Source: Liolophura sinensis (Eukaryota; Mollusca; Polyplacophora; Chitonida; Chitonidae). Taken from it: 64,000 nucleotides of DNA. The notes beneath the pieces were generated by a model that searched no databases, was not told the DNA's origin, and was given only the letters and a program-made list of their open reading frames with translations. The position numbers were made by a program, and so were the translations under genes. Where the stretch lies: the NCBI RefSeq assembly GCF_032854445.1, contig NC_088307.1, positions 30,035,636 to 30,099,635 of the forward strand, written 5' to 3'. Below, in pieces: positions 13,201 to 26,563 of the stretch; position 1 is the stretch's first letter, and each line of letters starts with the position of its first letter.

Positions 13201-16200
13201 CCTGTATCTACTGATGAGAGGGTTTGTGCTGGTGATCTCTATCTGATAATGAGATTGTTGTGCTGGTGATCTGTATCTACTGATGAGAGGGTTGTGCTGG
13301 TGGTCTGTATCTACTGATGAGAGGGCTGTGCTGGTAATCTGTATCTACTGATGAGAGGGTTGTGTTGGTGGCCTGTATCTACTGATGAGAAAGTTGTGCT
13401 GGTGATCTCTATCTGATAATGAGATTGTTTTTCTGGTGATCTGTATCTACTGTTGAGATTGTTGTGCTGGTGGTTTGTATCTACTAATGAGACGGTTGTG
13501 CTGGTGGTCTGTATCTACTCATTAGAGTGTTGTGCTGATGATCTGTGTCTACTGATAAGATTGTTGTGCTGGTGGTCTGTATCTACCGATGAGAGGGTTG
13601 TGCTGGTGATCTGTAACTACTGTTGAGATTGTTGTGCTGGTGGTTTGTATCTACTGATAATAGGGTTGTGCTGGTGATCTGTATCTACTGATGAAATTGT
13701 TGTGCTGGTGGTCAGTATCTGCAGACGAGAGAGTTGTGCTGGTGATCTGTATCTACTCATGAGATTGTTGTGCTGGTGGCCTGCAGCTACTGATAAAAGA
13801 GTTGTGCTGGTGGTCTGTATCTACTGATGAGACCGTTGTGCTGGTGATCTGTATCTACAGATGAGAGGGTTGTGCTGGTCATCTGTATTACTTATGAGAT
13901 TGTTGTGCTGATGATCTGTATCTACTGAGGACAGTGTTGTGCTGGTGATATGTATCTAGTGATGGGGGGGGGGGGTTGTGCTGGTAATCTGCATCTACTA
14001 ATGAGAGGGTTGTGCTGATGATCTGCATCTACTGTTGAGATTGTTGTGCTGGTGGTTTGTATCTACTGATGATAGGGTTGTGCTGGTGATCTGTATCTAC
14101 TGATGGAATTGTTGTACTGGTTAGCCGTATCTACTAATGAGAGGGTTTTGCTGGTGGTCTGTATCTACTGATGAGAAGGTTGTGCTGGTGGTCTGTATCT
14201 ACAAATGAGACGGTTGTGCTAGTGATCTGTATCTACTAATGAGATTATTGTGCTGGTGGTCTGTATCTATTAATAAGAGGGTTCTGCTGGTGATCTGTAT
14301 CTACTCATGAGAGGGTTGTGCTGGTGGTCTGTATCTATTAATGAGAGGGTTCTGCTGGTGATCTGTATCTACTGAGGACAGTGTTGTGCTGGTGATCTGT
14401 ATCTAGTGATGAGAAGGTTGTGCCGGTGGTCTATCTACTAATGAGAGGGTTGAGCTGGTAATCTGTATCTACTAAAGAGAGGGTTGTGCTGGTAATCTGT
14501 ATCTACTGATGAGAATGTTGTGCTGGTGATCTGTACCTACTGATGTGAGTGTTGTGCTGGTGGTCTATATCTACTGATGAGAGGGTTGTGCTGGTGGTCT
14601 GTATTACTTATGACATTGTTGTGCTGGTGATCTCTATCTACTGTTGAGAGGGTTGTGCTGGTGGTCTTTATCTACTGATGAGAGGGTTGTGCTGGTGGGA
14701 TGTATCTACTAATGAGAGGGTTGTGCTAGTGGTCCGTGTCTATTGATGACAGTGTTGTAATGGTGGTCTGTGTCTACTGATCAGAGTGTTTGGCTGGGGA
14801 TTTGTATTACTTATGAGACTGTTGTGCTGGTGGTCTTTATCCACTAAACAGAGGGTTGTGCTGGTGATCTGTATCTACTGATCAGAGTGTTGTTGCTAGT
14901 GGTCTGTATCTACTGATGAGAGGGTTGTGCTGGTGATCCGTATATACTGATGAGAGGGTTGTGTTGGTGGTCTATATCTAGTTATAAGGGTGTTGTGCTG
15001 GTGATCTGTATCTACTGATGAAATTGTTGTGCTGATGATCTGTATTTACTGATGAGAAGGTTGTGCTGTTGATCTGTATCTACTAATGAGACGGTTGTGC
15101 TGGTGATCTGTATCTACCGTTGAGATTGTTGTTCTGCTGGTTTGTATCTACTGATGAGAGGTTTGTGTTGATGGTTTATATCTACTAATGAGACGGTTGT
15201 GTTGGTGGTCTGTATCTACTCCTTAGAGTGTTGTGCTGATGATCTGTATCCACTGATGAGATTGTTGTGCTGATCATCTGTATCTACTGATATAAGTGTT
15301 GTGCTAGTGGTCTGTATCTACTGATGAGAAGGCTGTGCTGGTGGTTTGTATCTACTCATGAGAGGGTTGTGCCGATTGTCCGTATATACTGATGAGAGGG
15401 TTGTGTTGTTGGTCTGTATCTATTAATGAGAAGGTTGTGCTGGTGATCTGTATCTACTGATTAGATTGTTGTGCTGATGATCTGTATCTACTGATAAGAG
15501 GGTTGTGCTGGTGGTCTGTATCTACTGTTGAGATTGTTGTGCTGGTGGTTTGTATCTACTGATGAGACCGTTGTGCTGGTGATCTGTATCTACAGATGAG
15601 AGGGTTGTGCTGGTAATCTGTATTACTTATGAGATTGTTGTCCTGATGATCTGTATCTACTGAGGACAGTGTTGTGCTAGTGATCTGTATCTAGTGATGA
15701 GAGGGGTTGTGCTGGTAATCTGCATCTACTAAAGAGAGGGTTGTGCTGGTAATCTGCATCTACTGTTGAGATTGTTGTGCTGGTGGTCGGTATCTACTGA
15801 TGATAGGGTTGTGCTGGTGGCCTGTATCTACTGATGAGAGGGTTGTGCTGGTGATCTCTATCTGATAATGAGATTGTTGTGCTGGTGATCTGTATCTACT
15901 GATGAGAGGGTTGTGCTGGTGGTCTGTATCTACTGATGAGAGGGCTGTGCTGGTAATCTGTATCTACTGATGAGAGGGTTGTGTTGGTGGCCTGTATCTA
16001 CTGATGAGAAAGTTGTGCTGGTGATCTCTATCTGATAATGAGATTGTTTTTCTGGTGATCTGTATCTACTGTTGAGATTGTTGTGCTGGTGGTTTGTATC
16101 TACTAATGAGACGGTTGTGCTGGTGGTCTGTATCTACTCATTAGAGTGTTGTGCTGATGATCTGTGTCTACTGATAAGATTGTTGTGCTGGTGGTCTGTA

Positions 16201-18955
16201 TCTACCGATGAGAGGGTTGTGCTGGTGATCTGTAACTACTGTTGAGATTGTTGTGCTGGTGGTTTGTATCTACTGATAATAGGGTTGTGCTGGTGATCTG
16301 TATCTACTGATGAAATTGTTGTGCTGGTGGTCAGTATCTGCAGACGAGAGAGTTGTGCTGGTGATCTGTATCTACTCATGAGATTGTTGTGCTGGTGGCC
16401 TGCAGCTACTGATAAAAGAGTTGTGCTGGTGGTCTGTATCTACTGATGAGACCGTTGTGCTGGTGATCTGTATCTACAGATGAGAGGGTTGTGCTGGTCA
16501 TCTGTATTACTTATGAGATTGTTGTGCTGATGATCTGTATCTACTGAGGGACAGTGTTGTGCTGGTGATATGTATCTAGTGATGGGGGGGGGGGGGGGTT
16601 GTGCTGGTAATCTGCATCTACTAATGAGAGGGTTGTGCTGATGATCTGCATCTACTGTTGAGATTGTTGTGCTGGTGGTCTGTATCTACTGATGAGACCG
16701 TTGTGCTGGTGATCTGTATCTACTGATGGAATTGTTGTACTGGTTAGCCGTATCTACTAATGAGAGGGTTTTGCTGGTGGTCTGTATCTACAGATGAGAA
16801 GGTTGTGCTGGTGGTCTGTATCTACAAATGAGACGGTTGTGCTAGTGATCTGTATCTACTAATGAGATTATTGTGCTGGTGGTCTGTATCTATTAATAAG
16901 AGGGTTCTGCTGGTGATCTGTATCTACTCATGAGAGGGTTGTGCTGGTGGTCTGTATCTATTAATGAGAGGGTTCTGCTGGTGATCTGTATCTACTGAGG
17001 ACAGTGTTGTGCTGGTGATCTGTATCTAGTGATGAGAAGGTTGTGCCGGTGGTCTATCTACTAATGAGAGGGTTGAGCTGGTAATCTGTATCTACTAAAG
17101 AGAGGGTTGTGCTGGTAATCTGTATCTACTGATGAGAATGTTGTGCTGGTGATCTGTACCTACTGATGTGAGTGTTGTGCTGGTGGTCTATATCTACTGA
17201 TGAGAGGGTTGTGCTGGTGGTCTGTATCTACTGATGAGAGGGTTGTGCTGGTGATCTGTATTACTTATGACATTGTTGTGCTGGTGATCTCTATCTACTG
17301 TTGAGAGGGTTGTGCTGGTGGTCTTTATCTACTGATGAGAGGGTTGTGCTGGTGGGATGTATCTACTAATGAGAGGGTTGTGCTAGTGGTCCGTGTCTAT
17401 TGATGACAGTGTTGTAATGGTGGTCTGTGTCTACTGATCAGAGTGTTTGGCTGGGGATTTGTATTACTTATGAGACTGTTGTGCTGGTGGTCTTTATCCA
17501 CTAAACAGAGGGTTGTGCTGGTGATCTGTATCTACTGATCAGAGTGTTGTTGCTAGTGGTCTGTATCTACTGATGAGAGGGTTGTGCTGGTGATCCGTAT
17601 ATACTGATGAGAGGGTTGTGTTGGTGGTCTATATCTAGTTATAAGGGTGTTGTGCTGGTGATCTGTATCTACTGATGAAATTGTTGTGCTGATGATCTGT
17701 ATTTACTGATGAGAAGGTTGTGCTGTTGATCTGTATCTACTAATGAGACGGTTGTGCTGGTGATCTGTATCTACCGTTGAGATTGTTGTTCTGCTGGTTT
17801 GTATCTACTGATGAGAGGTTTGTGTTGATGGTTTATATCTACTAATGAGACGGTTGTGTTGGTGGTCTGTATCTACTCCTTAGAGTGTTGTGCTGATGAT
17901 CTGTATCTACTGATGAGATTGTTGTGCTGATCATCTGTATCTACTGATATAAGTGTTGTGCTAGTGGTCTGTATCTACTGATGAGAAGGCTGTGCTGGTG
18001 GTTTGTATCTACTCATGAGAGGGTTGTGCCGATTGTCCGTATATACTGATGAGAGGGTTGTGTTGTTGGTCTGTATCTATTAATGAGAAGGTTGTGCTGG
18101 TGATCTGTATCTACTGATTAGATTGTTGTGCTGATGATCTGTATCTACTGATAAGAGGGTTGTGCTGGTGGTCTGTATCTACTGTTGAGATTGTTGTGCT
18201 GGTGGTTTGTATCTACTGATGAGACCGTTGTGCTGGTGATCTGTATCTACAGATGAGAGGGTTGTGCTGGTAATCTGTATTACTTATGAGATTGTTGTCC
18301 TGATGATCTGTATCTACTGAGGACAGTGTTGTGCTAGTGATCTGTATCTAGTGATGAGAGGGGTTGTGCTGGTAATCTGCATCTACTAAAGAGAGGGTTG
18401 TGCTGGTAATCTGCATCTACTGTTGAGATTGTTGTGCTGGTGGTCGGTATCTACTGATGATAGGGTTGTGCTGGTGGCCTGTATCTACTGATGAGAGGGT
18501 TGTGCTGGTGATCTCTATCTGATAATGAGATTGTTGTGCTGGTGATCTGTATCTACTGATGAGAGGGTTGTGCTGGTGGTCTGTATCTACTGATGAGAGG
18601 GCTGTGCTGGTAATCTGTATCTACTGATGAGAGGGTTGTGTTGGTGGCCTGTATCTACTGATGAGAAAGTTGTGCTGGTGATCTCTATCTGATAATGAGA
18701 TTGTTTTTCTGGTGATCTGTATCTACTGTTGAGATTGTTGTGCTGGTGGTTTGTATCTACTAATGAGACGGTTGTGCTGGTGGTCTGTATCTACTCATTA
18801 GAGTGTTGTGCTGATGATCTGTGTCTACTGATAAGATTGTTGTGCTGGTGGTCTGTATCTACCGATGAGAGGGTTGTGCTGGTGATCTGTAACTACTGTT
18901 GAGATTGTTGTGCTGGTGGTTTGTATCTACTGATAATAGGGTTGTACTGGTGATC
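10290..18955. repeat. Higher-order repeat of about 2.62-2.66 kb, three copies plus a partial copy
   Basis: Landmarks recur with constant spacing. The CTGGTGATATGTATCTAGTG unit with its poly-G insertion lies at 11281, 13942 and 16562 (offsets 2661 and 2620). The CTACCGTTGAGATTG unit lies at 12494, 15113 and 17771 (offsets 2619 and 2658). Between landmarks the text is nearly identical for hundreds of bases. A partial further copy ends abruptly near 18950, where sequence equivalent to 17771 onward resumes. Near-identity of the copies points to recent unequal exchange or amplification. Confidence 0.9.
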
Positions 18956-18960
18956 TGTAT

Positions 18961-21900
18961 CTACCGTTGAGATTGTTGTTCTGCTGGTTTGTATCTACTG
19001 ATGAGAGGTTTGTGTTGATGGTTTATATCTACTAATGAGACGGTTGTGTTGGTGGTCTGTATCTACTCCTTAGAGTGTTGTGCTGATGATCTGCATCCAC
19101 TGATGAGATTGTTGTGCTGATCATCTGTATCTACTGATATAAGTGTTGTGCTAGTGGTCTGTATCTACTGATGAGAAGGCTGTGCTGGTGGTTTGTATCT
19201 ACTCATGAGAGGGTTGTGCCGATTGTCCGTATATACTGATGAGAGGGTTGTGTTGTTGGTCTGTATCTATTTATGAGAGGGTTGTGCTGGTGATCTGTAT
19301 CTACTGAGGAGAGTGTTGTGCTGGTGATCTGTATCTAGTAATGAGAGGGTTGTGCTTTTAATCTGCATCTACTTGTGAGAAGGGTGTGCCGGTTGTCTAT
19401 CTATTAATGAGAGGGTTGTGCTGGTGATCTGTATCTACTAATGAGATTGTTGTGCTAGTGATCTGTATCTACTGATGAGGGTGTTGTGCTGGTGATTTTT
19501 ATCTACTGATGTAAGTGATGTGCTGGTGATCTGTATCTACTAATGTGAGTGTTGTGCTGGTGATCTGTATCTACTGATGAGAGGGTTGTGCTGGTGGTCT
19601 ATACCTACTGATGAAGGGGTTGTGCTGGTGACCTGTATCTACTGATAAAGGGGTTGTGCTAGCGATCTACTAATGAGATTATTGTGCTGGTGGTCTGTAT
19701 CTACAGATGAGAGGGTTGTTCTGGTGATCTGTATCTACTGATGAGAGTGTTATGCTGGTGGTCTGTGTCTACTGATGAGAGGGTTGTTCTGGTGATCTGT
19801 ATCTACTGATGAGAGTGTTATGCTGGTGGCCTGTATCTACTGATGAGAGGGTGGAGCTGGTGGTCTGTATCTACTGATCACAGTGTTGTGCTGGTGGTCT
19901 GTGTCTACTGATCAGAGTGTTTTGCTGGTGGTCTGTATCTACTGATTAGAGTGTTGTGCTGGTAGTTTGTATCTGTTGATCAGAGGGTTGTGCTTGTGAT
20001 CTGTATCTACAGATGAAAGGGCTGTACTGGTGATCTGTATTACTTATGAGATTGTTGTGCTGGTGGTCTCTATCCACTAATCAGAGGGTTGTGCTGGTGA
20101 TCTGTATTATCTGATCAGAGTGTTGTGCTGGTGGTCTGTATCTACTGATTAGAGTGTTGTGCTGGTGATCTGTATCTACAGACGAGAGGGTTGTGCTGGT
20201 GATCGGTATCTACTCATGAGATTGTTGTGCTGGTGGTCTGTGTCTGCTGATGAGAGCTTTGTGCTGGTGATCTGTATCTACTGATGAGAGGGTTGTGCTG
20301 GTGACCTGTATCTACTGATGAGAGGGTTGTGCTGGTGATCTGTATCTACAGACGAGAGGGTTGTGCTGGTGATCGGTATCTACTCATAAAATTGTTGTGC
20401 TGGTGGTCTGTGTCTACTGATGAGAGCTTTGTGCTGGTGATCTGTATCTACTGATGAGAGCTTTGTGCTGGTGATCTGTATCTACTGATGAGAGCGTTGT
20501 GCTGGTGATCTGTATCTACTGAGGAGAGTGTTGTGCTGGTAGTCTGTATCTACTGAGGAGAGTGTTGTACTGGAAGTCTGTATCTACTGAGGAGAGTGTT
20601 GTACTGGAGGTCTGTATCTACTGAGGAGAGTGTTGTGCTGATCATCTGTATCTAGTGATGAGAGGTTTGTGCTGGTAATCTGCATCTACTTATGAGAAGG
20701 GTGTGCCGGTTGTCTATCTATTGATGAGAGGGTTTTGCTGGTAGTCTGTATCTACTTATAAGAGGGTTGTGCTGGTGATCTGTATCTACTGATTAGAGTG
20801 TTGTGCTGGTGTCCTGTATGTACTAATAAGAAGGTTGTGCCGGTGATCTGTATCTACTGATGAGAGGTTTGTGCTTGTGTTCTGTATCTACTGATAAGAA
20901 TTTTCATGGTGACCTGTATCTACTGATGAGAGGGTAATGCTGGTGGTCTTCAGCTGCGGGTGAAAGGGTTGTGCTGGTGGTCTGTATCTACTAATGAGAT
21001 TGTTGTGCTGGTGATTTGTATCTACTGATAAAAGGTTTGTGCTGAAGATCTGTATCTACTGATGAGATTGTTGTGCTGGTGATTTCTATCTGCTGATGAG
21101 AGGGTTGTGCTGGTGGTCTGTATCTACTGATGAGAGGGCTGTGCTGGTGGCCTGTATCTACTGATGGGAGGGTTGTGCTGGTGATCTCTATCTGATAATG
21201 AGATTGTTGTGCTGGTGACCTGTATCTACTGTTGAGATTGTTGTGCTGCTGGTTTGTATCTACTGATGAGAGGGTTGTGCTGGTGGTCTGTATCTACTCA
21301 TTAGAGTGTTGTGCTGATGATCTGTGTCTACTGATGAGATTGTTGTGCTGGTGGTCTGTATCTACTGATGAGAGGGTTGTGCTGGTGGTCTATATCCACT
21401 GATGAGATTGTTGTGCTGGTGGTTTGTATCAGCTGATGATAGGTTTGTGCTGGTGATCTGTATCTTCTGATGAAATTGTTTTGCTGGTGGTCTGTATATA
21501 CAGACGAGAGGGTTGTGCTGGTGATCTGTATCTACTCATGAGATTGTTGTGCTGGTGGCCTGCAGCTACTAATGAAAGAGTTGTGCTGGTTGTCTGTATC
21601 TACTGATGAGTGTTGTGCTGGTGGTCTGTATCTACTGAGGAGGGTGTTGTGCTGGTGATCTGTATCTGGTGTTGAGAGGGTTGTGCTGGTCGTCTGTATC
21701 TACTGATGAAAGGGTTGTGCTCATAATCTATATTTACTGATGAGAAGGTTGTTCTGGTAATCTGCATCAACTGATGAGAAGGTTGTGCCGGTGGTCTATC
21801 TACTGATGAGGGGGTTGTGCTGATAATCTGTATCTACTGATATGATCGTTGTGCTAGTAATCTGTATCTACTGATGAGAGGGTTGTGCTGGTAGTCTGTA

Positions 21901-24900
21901 TATACTGATAAGAGGGTTTTTCTGGTAGTCTGTATCTACTGATGAGATTGTTGTGCCGGTGATCTGTATACACTGTTTAGAGTGTTGTGCTGGTGGTCTC
22001 TATCTACTGATTAGAGTGTTTTGCTGGTGATTTGTATCTGCTGATGACAGGTTTGTGCTGGTGGTTTCTATCTGATAATTAGATTGTTGTGCTGGTGATC
22101 TGTATCTACTGATGAGATTGATGTCCTCGTGATCTGTATCTACTGATGAGAGTGTTGTGCCGGTGGTCTGTATTTGCTGATAAGAGGGTTGTGCTGGTGG
22201 TCTTATCTGCTGATGAGAGGGCTGGGCTGGTTGTTTCTATCTACTGATGAGAGGGTTGTGCTGGTGGTCTGTATCTACTGATGAGAGGGTTATACTGGTG
22301 GTCTGTTTCTACTGATGAGAGGGTTGTGCTGGTGATCTGTATCTACTGATTAGAGTGTTGTGCTGGTGATCTGTATGTACTGATGAGAATTTTGATGGTG
22401 ACCTGTATCTACTGATGAGAGGGTAATGCTGGTGGTCTGCAGCTGCGGATGAAAGGGTTGTGCTGGTGGTCTGTATCTACTAATGAGATTGTTGTGCTGG
22501 TGGTCTGTATCTAGTGATGAGAGGGTTTGTGCTGGTAATCTTCATCTACTAAAGAGAGGGTTGTGCTGGTAATCTGCATCTACTGTTGAGATTGTTGTGC
22601 TGGTGGTCGGTATCTACTGATGATAGGGTTGTGCTGGTGGCCTGTATCTACTGATGAGAGGGTTGTGCTGGTGATCCGTATATACTGATGAGAGGGTTGT
22701 GTTGGTGGTCTATATCTAGTTATAAGGGTGTTGTGCTGGTGATCTGTATCTACTGATGAAATTGTTGTGCTGATGATCTGTATTTACTGATGAGAAGGTT
22801 GTGCTGTTGATCTGTATCTACTAATGAGACGGTTGTGCTGGTGATCTGTATCTACCGTTGAGATTGTTGTTCTGCTGGTTTGTATCTACTGATGAGAGGT
22901 TTGTGTTGATGGTTTATATCTACTAATGAGACGGTTGTGTTGGTGGTCTGTATCTACTCCTTAGAGTGTTGTGCTGATGATCTGTATCTACTGATGAGAT
23001 TGTTGTGCTGATCATCTGTATCTACTGATATAAGTGTTGTGCTAGTGGTCTGTATCTACTGATGAGAAGGCTGTGCTGGTGGTTTGTATCTACTCATGAG
23101 AGGGTTGTGCCGATTGTCCGTATATACTGATGAGAGGGTTGTGTTGTTGGTCTGTATCTATTTATGAGAGGGTTGTGCTGGTGATCTGTATCTACTGAGG
23201 AGAGTGTTGTGCTGGTGATCTGTATCTAGTAATGAGAGGGTTGTGCTTTTAATCTGCATCTACTTGTGAGAAGGGTGTGCCGGTTGTCTATCTATTAATG
23301 AGAGGGTTGTGCTGGTAGTCTGTATCTACTAATGAGATTGTTGTGCTAGTGATCTGTATCTACTGATGAGGGTGTTGTGCTGGTGATTTTTATCTACTGA
23401 TGTGAGTGATGTGCTGGTGATCTGTATCTACTAATGTGAGTGTTGTGCTGGTGATCTGTATCTACTGATGAGAGGGTTGTGCTGGTGGTCTATACCTACT
23501 GATGAAGGGGTTGTGCTGGTGACCTGTATCTACTGATAAAGGGGTTGTGCTAGTGATCTACTAATGAGATTATTGTGCTGGTGGTCTGTATCTACAGATG
23601 AGAGGGTTGTTCTGGTGATCTGTATCTACTGATGAGAGTGTTATGCTGGTGGTCTGTGTCTACTGATGAGAGGGTTGTTCTGGTGATCTGTATCTACTGA
23701 TGAGAGTGTTATGCTGGTGGCCTGTATCTACTGATGAGAGGGTGGAGCTGGTGGTCTGTATCTACTGATCACAGTGTTGTGCTGGTGGTCTGTGTCTACT
23801 GATCAGAGTGTTTTGCTGGTGGTCTGTATCTACTGATTAGAGTGTTGTGCTGGTAGTTTGTATCTGTTGATCAGAGGGTTGTGCTTGTGATCTGTATCTA
23901 CAGATGAAAGGGCTGTACTGGTGATCTGTATTACTTATGAGATTGTTGTGCTGGTGGTCTCTATCCACTAATCAGAGGGTTGTGCTGGTGATCTGTATTA
24001 TCTGATCAGAGTGTTGTGCTGGTGGTCTGTATCTACTGATTAGAGTGTTGTGCTGGTGATCTGTATCTACAGACGAGAGGGTTGTGCTGGTGATCGGTAT
24101 CTACTCATGAGATTGTTGTGCTGGTGGTCTGTGTCTGCTGATGAGAGCTTTGTGCTGGTGATCTGTATCTACTGATGAGAGGGTTGTGCTGGTGACCTGT
24201 ATCTACTGATGAGAGGGTTGTGCTGGTGATCTGTATCTACAGACGAGAGGGTTGTGCTGGTGATCGGTATCTACTCATAAAATTGTTGTGCTGGTGGTCT
24301 GTGTCTACTGATGAGAGCTTTGTGCTGGTGATCTGTATCTACTGATGAGAGCTTTGTGCTGGTGATCTGTATCTACTGATGAGAGCGTTGTGCTGGTGAT
24401 CTGTATCTACTGAGGAGAGTGTTGTGCTGGTAGTCTGTATCTACTGAGGAGAGTTTTGTACTGGAGGTCTGTATCTACTGAGGAGAGTGTTGTACTGGAG
24501 GTCTGTATCTACTGAGGAGAGTGTTGTGCTGATCATCTGTATCTAGTGATGAGAGGTTTGTGCTGGTAATCTGCATCTACTTATGAGAAGGGTGTGCCGG
24601 TTGTCTATCTATTGATGAGAGGGTTTTGCTGGTAGTCTGTATCTACTTATAAGAGGGTTGTGCTGGTGATCTGTATCTACTGATTAGAGTGTTGTGCTGG
24701 TGATCTGTATGTACTAATAAGAAGGTTGTGCCGGTGATCTGTATCTACTGATGAGAGGTTTGTGCTTGTGTTCTGTATCTACTGATAAGAATTTTCATGG
24801 TGACCTGTATCTACTGATGAGAGGGTAATGCTGGTGGTCTTCAGCTGCGGGTGAAAGGGTTGTGCTGGTGGTCTGTATCTACTAATGAGATTGTTGTGCT

Positions 24901-26563
24901 GGTGATTTGTATCTACTGATAAAAGGTTTGTGCTGAAGATCTGTATCTACTGATGAGATTGTTGTGCTGGTGATTTCTATCTGCTGATGAGAGGGTTGTG
25001 CTGGTGGTCTGTATCTACTGATGAGAGGGCTGTGCTGGTGGCCTGTATCTACTGATGAGAGGGTTGTGCTGGTGATCTCTATCTGATAATGAGATTGTTG
25101 TGCTGGTGACCTGTATCTACTGTTGAGATTGTTGTGCTGCTGGTTTGTATCTACTGATGAGAGGGTTGTGCTGGTGGTCTGTATCTACTCATTAGAGTGT
25201 TGTGCTGATGATCTGTGTCTACTGATGAGATTGTTGTGCTGGTGGTCTGTATCTACTGATGAGAGGGTTGTGCTGGTGGTCTATATCCACTGATGAGATT
25301 GTTGTGCTGGTGGTTTGTATCAGCTGATGATAGGTTTGTGCTGGTGATCTGTATCTTCTGATGAAATTGTTTTGCTGGTGGTCTGTATATACAGACGAGA
25401 GGGTTGTGCTGGTGATCTGTATCTACTCATGAGATTGTTGTGCTGGTGGCCTGCAGCTACTAATGAAAGAGTTGTGCTGGTTGTCTGTATCTACTGATGA
25501 GTGTTGTGCTGGTGGTCTGTATCTACTGAGGAGGGTGTTGTGCTGGTGATCTGTATCTGGTGTTGAGAGGGTTGTGCTGGTCGTCTGTATCTACTGATGA
25601 AAGGGTTGTGCTCATAATCTATATTTACTGATGAGAAGGTTGTTCTGGTAATCTGCATCAACTGATGAGAAGGTTGTGCCGGTGGTCTATCTACTGATGA
25701 GGGGGTTGTGCTGATAATCTGTATCTACTGATATGATCGTTGTGCTAGTAATCTGTATCTACTGATGAGAGGGTTGTGCTGGTAGTCTGTATATACTGAT
25801 AAGAGGGTTTTTCTGGTAGTCTGTATCTACTGATGAGATTGTTGTGCCGGTGATCTGTATACACTGTTTAGAGTGTTGTGCTGGTGGTCTCTATCTACTG
25901 ATTAGAGTGTTTTGCTGGTGATTTGTATCTGCTGATGACAGGTTTGTGCTGGTGGTTTCTATCTGATAATTAGATTGTTGTGCTGGTGATCTGTATCTAC
26001 TGATGAGATTGATGTCCTCGTGATCTGTATCTACTGATGAGAGTGTTGTGCCGGTGGTCTGTATTTGCTGATAAGAGGGTTGTGCTGGTGGTCTTATCTG
26101 CTGATGAGAGGGCTGGGCTGGTTGTTTCTATCTACTGATGAGAGGGTTGTGCTGGTGGTCTGTATCTACTGATGAGAGGGTTATACTGGTGGTCTGTTTC
26201 TACTGATGAGAGGGTTGTGCTGGTGATCTGTATCTACTGATTAGAGTGTTGTGCTGGTGATCTGTATGTACTGATGAGAATTTTGATGGTGACCTGTATC
26301 TACTGATGAGAGGGTAATGCTGGTGGTCTGCAGCTGCGGATGAAAGGGTTGTGCTGGTGGTCTGTATCTACTAATGAGATTGTTGTGCTGGTGGTCTGTA
26401 TCTAGTGATGAGAGGGGTTGTGCTGGTAATCTGCATCTACTAAAGAGAGGGTTGTGCTGGTAATCTGCATCTACTGTTGAGATTGTTGTGCTGGTGGTCG
26501 GTATCTACTGATGATAGTGTTGTGCTGGTGGCCTGTATCTACTGATGAGAGGGTTGTGCTGGT
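18961..26563. repeat. Large tandem duplication with 3,891-bp offset in satellite C
   Basis: Sequence at about 18961-22672 is repeated at about 22852-26563. Matching landmarks keep the same offset of 3,891 bp: 18961/22852 (CTACCGTTGAG), 20221/24112 (ATTGTTGTGCTGGTGGTCTG) and 21721/25612 (TCATAATCTATATTTACTG). The two copies differ by scattered substitutions but almost no indels along about 3.7 kb. 22672-22852 is a bridging piece shared with the 17.6 kb region. Confidence 0.9.
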
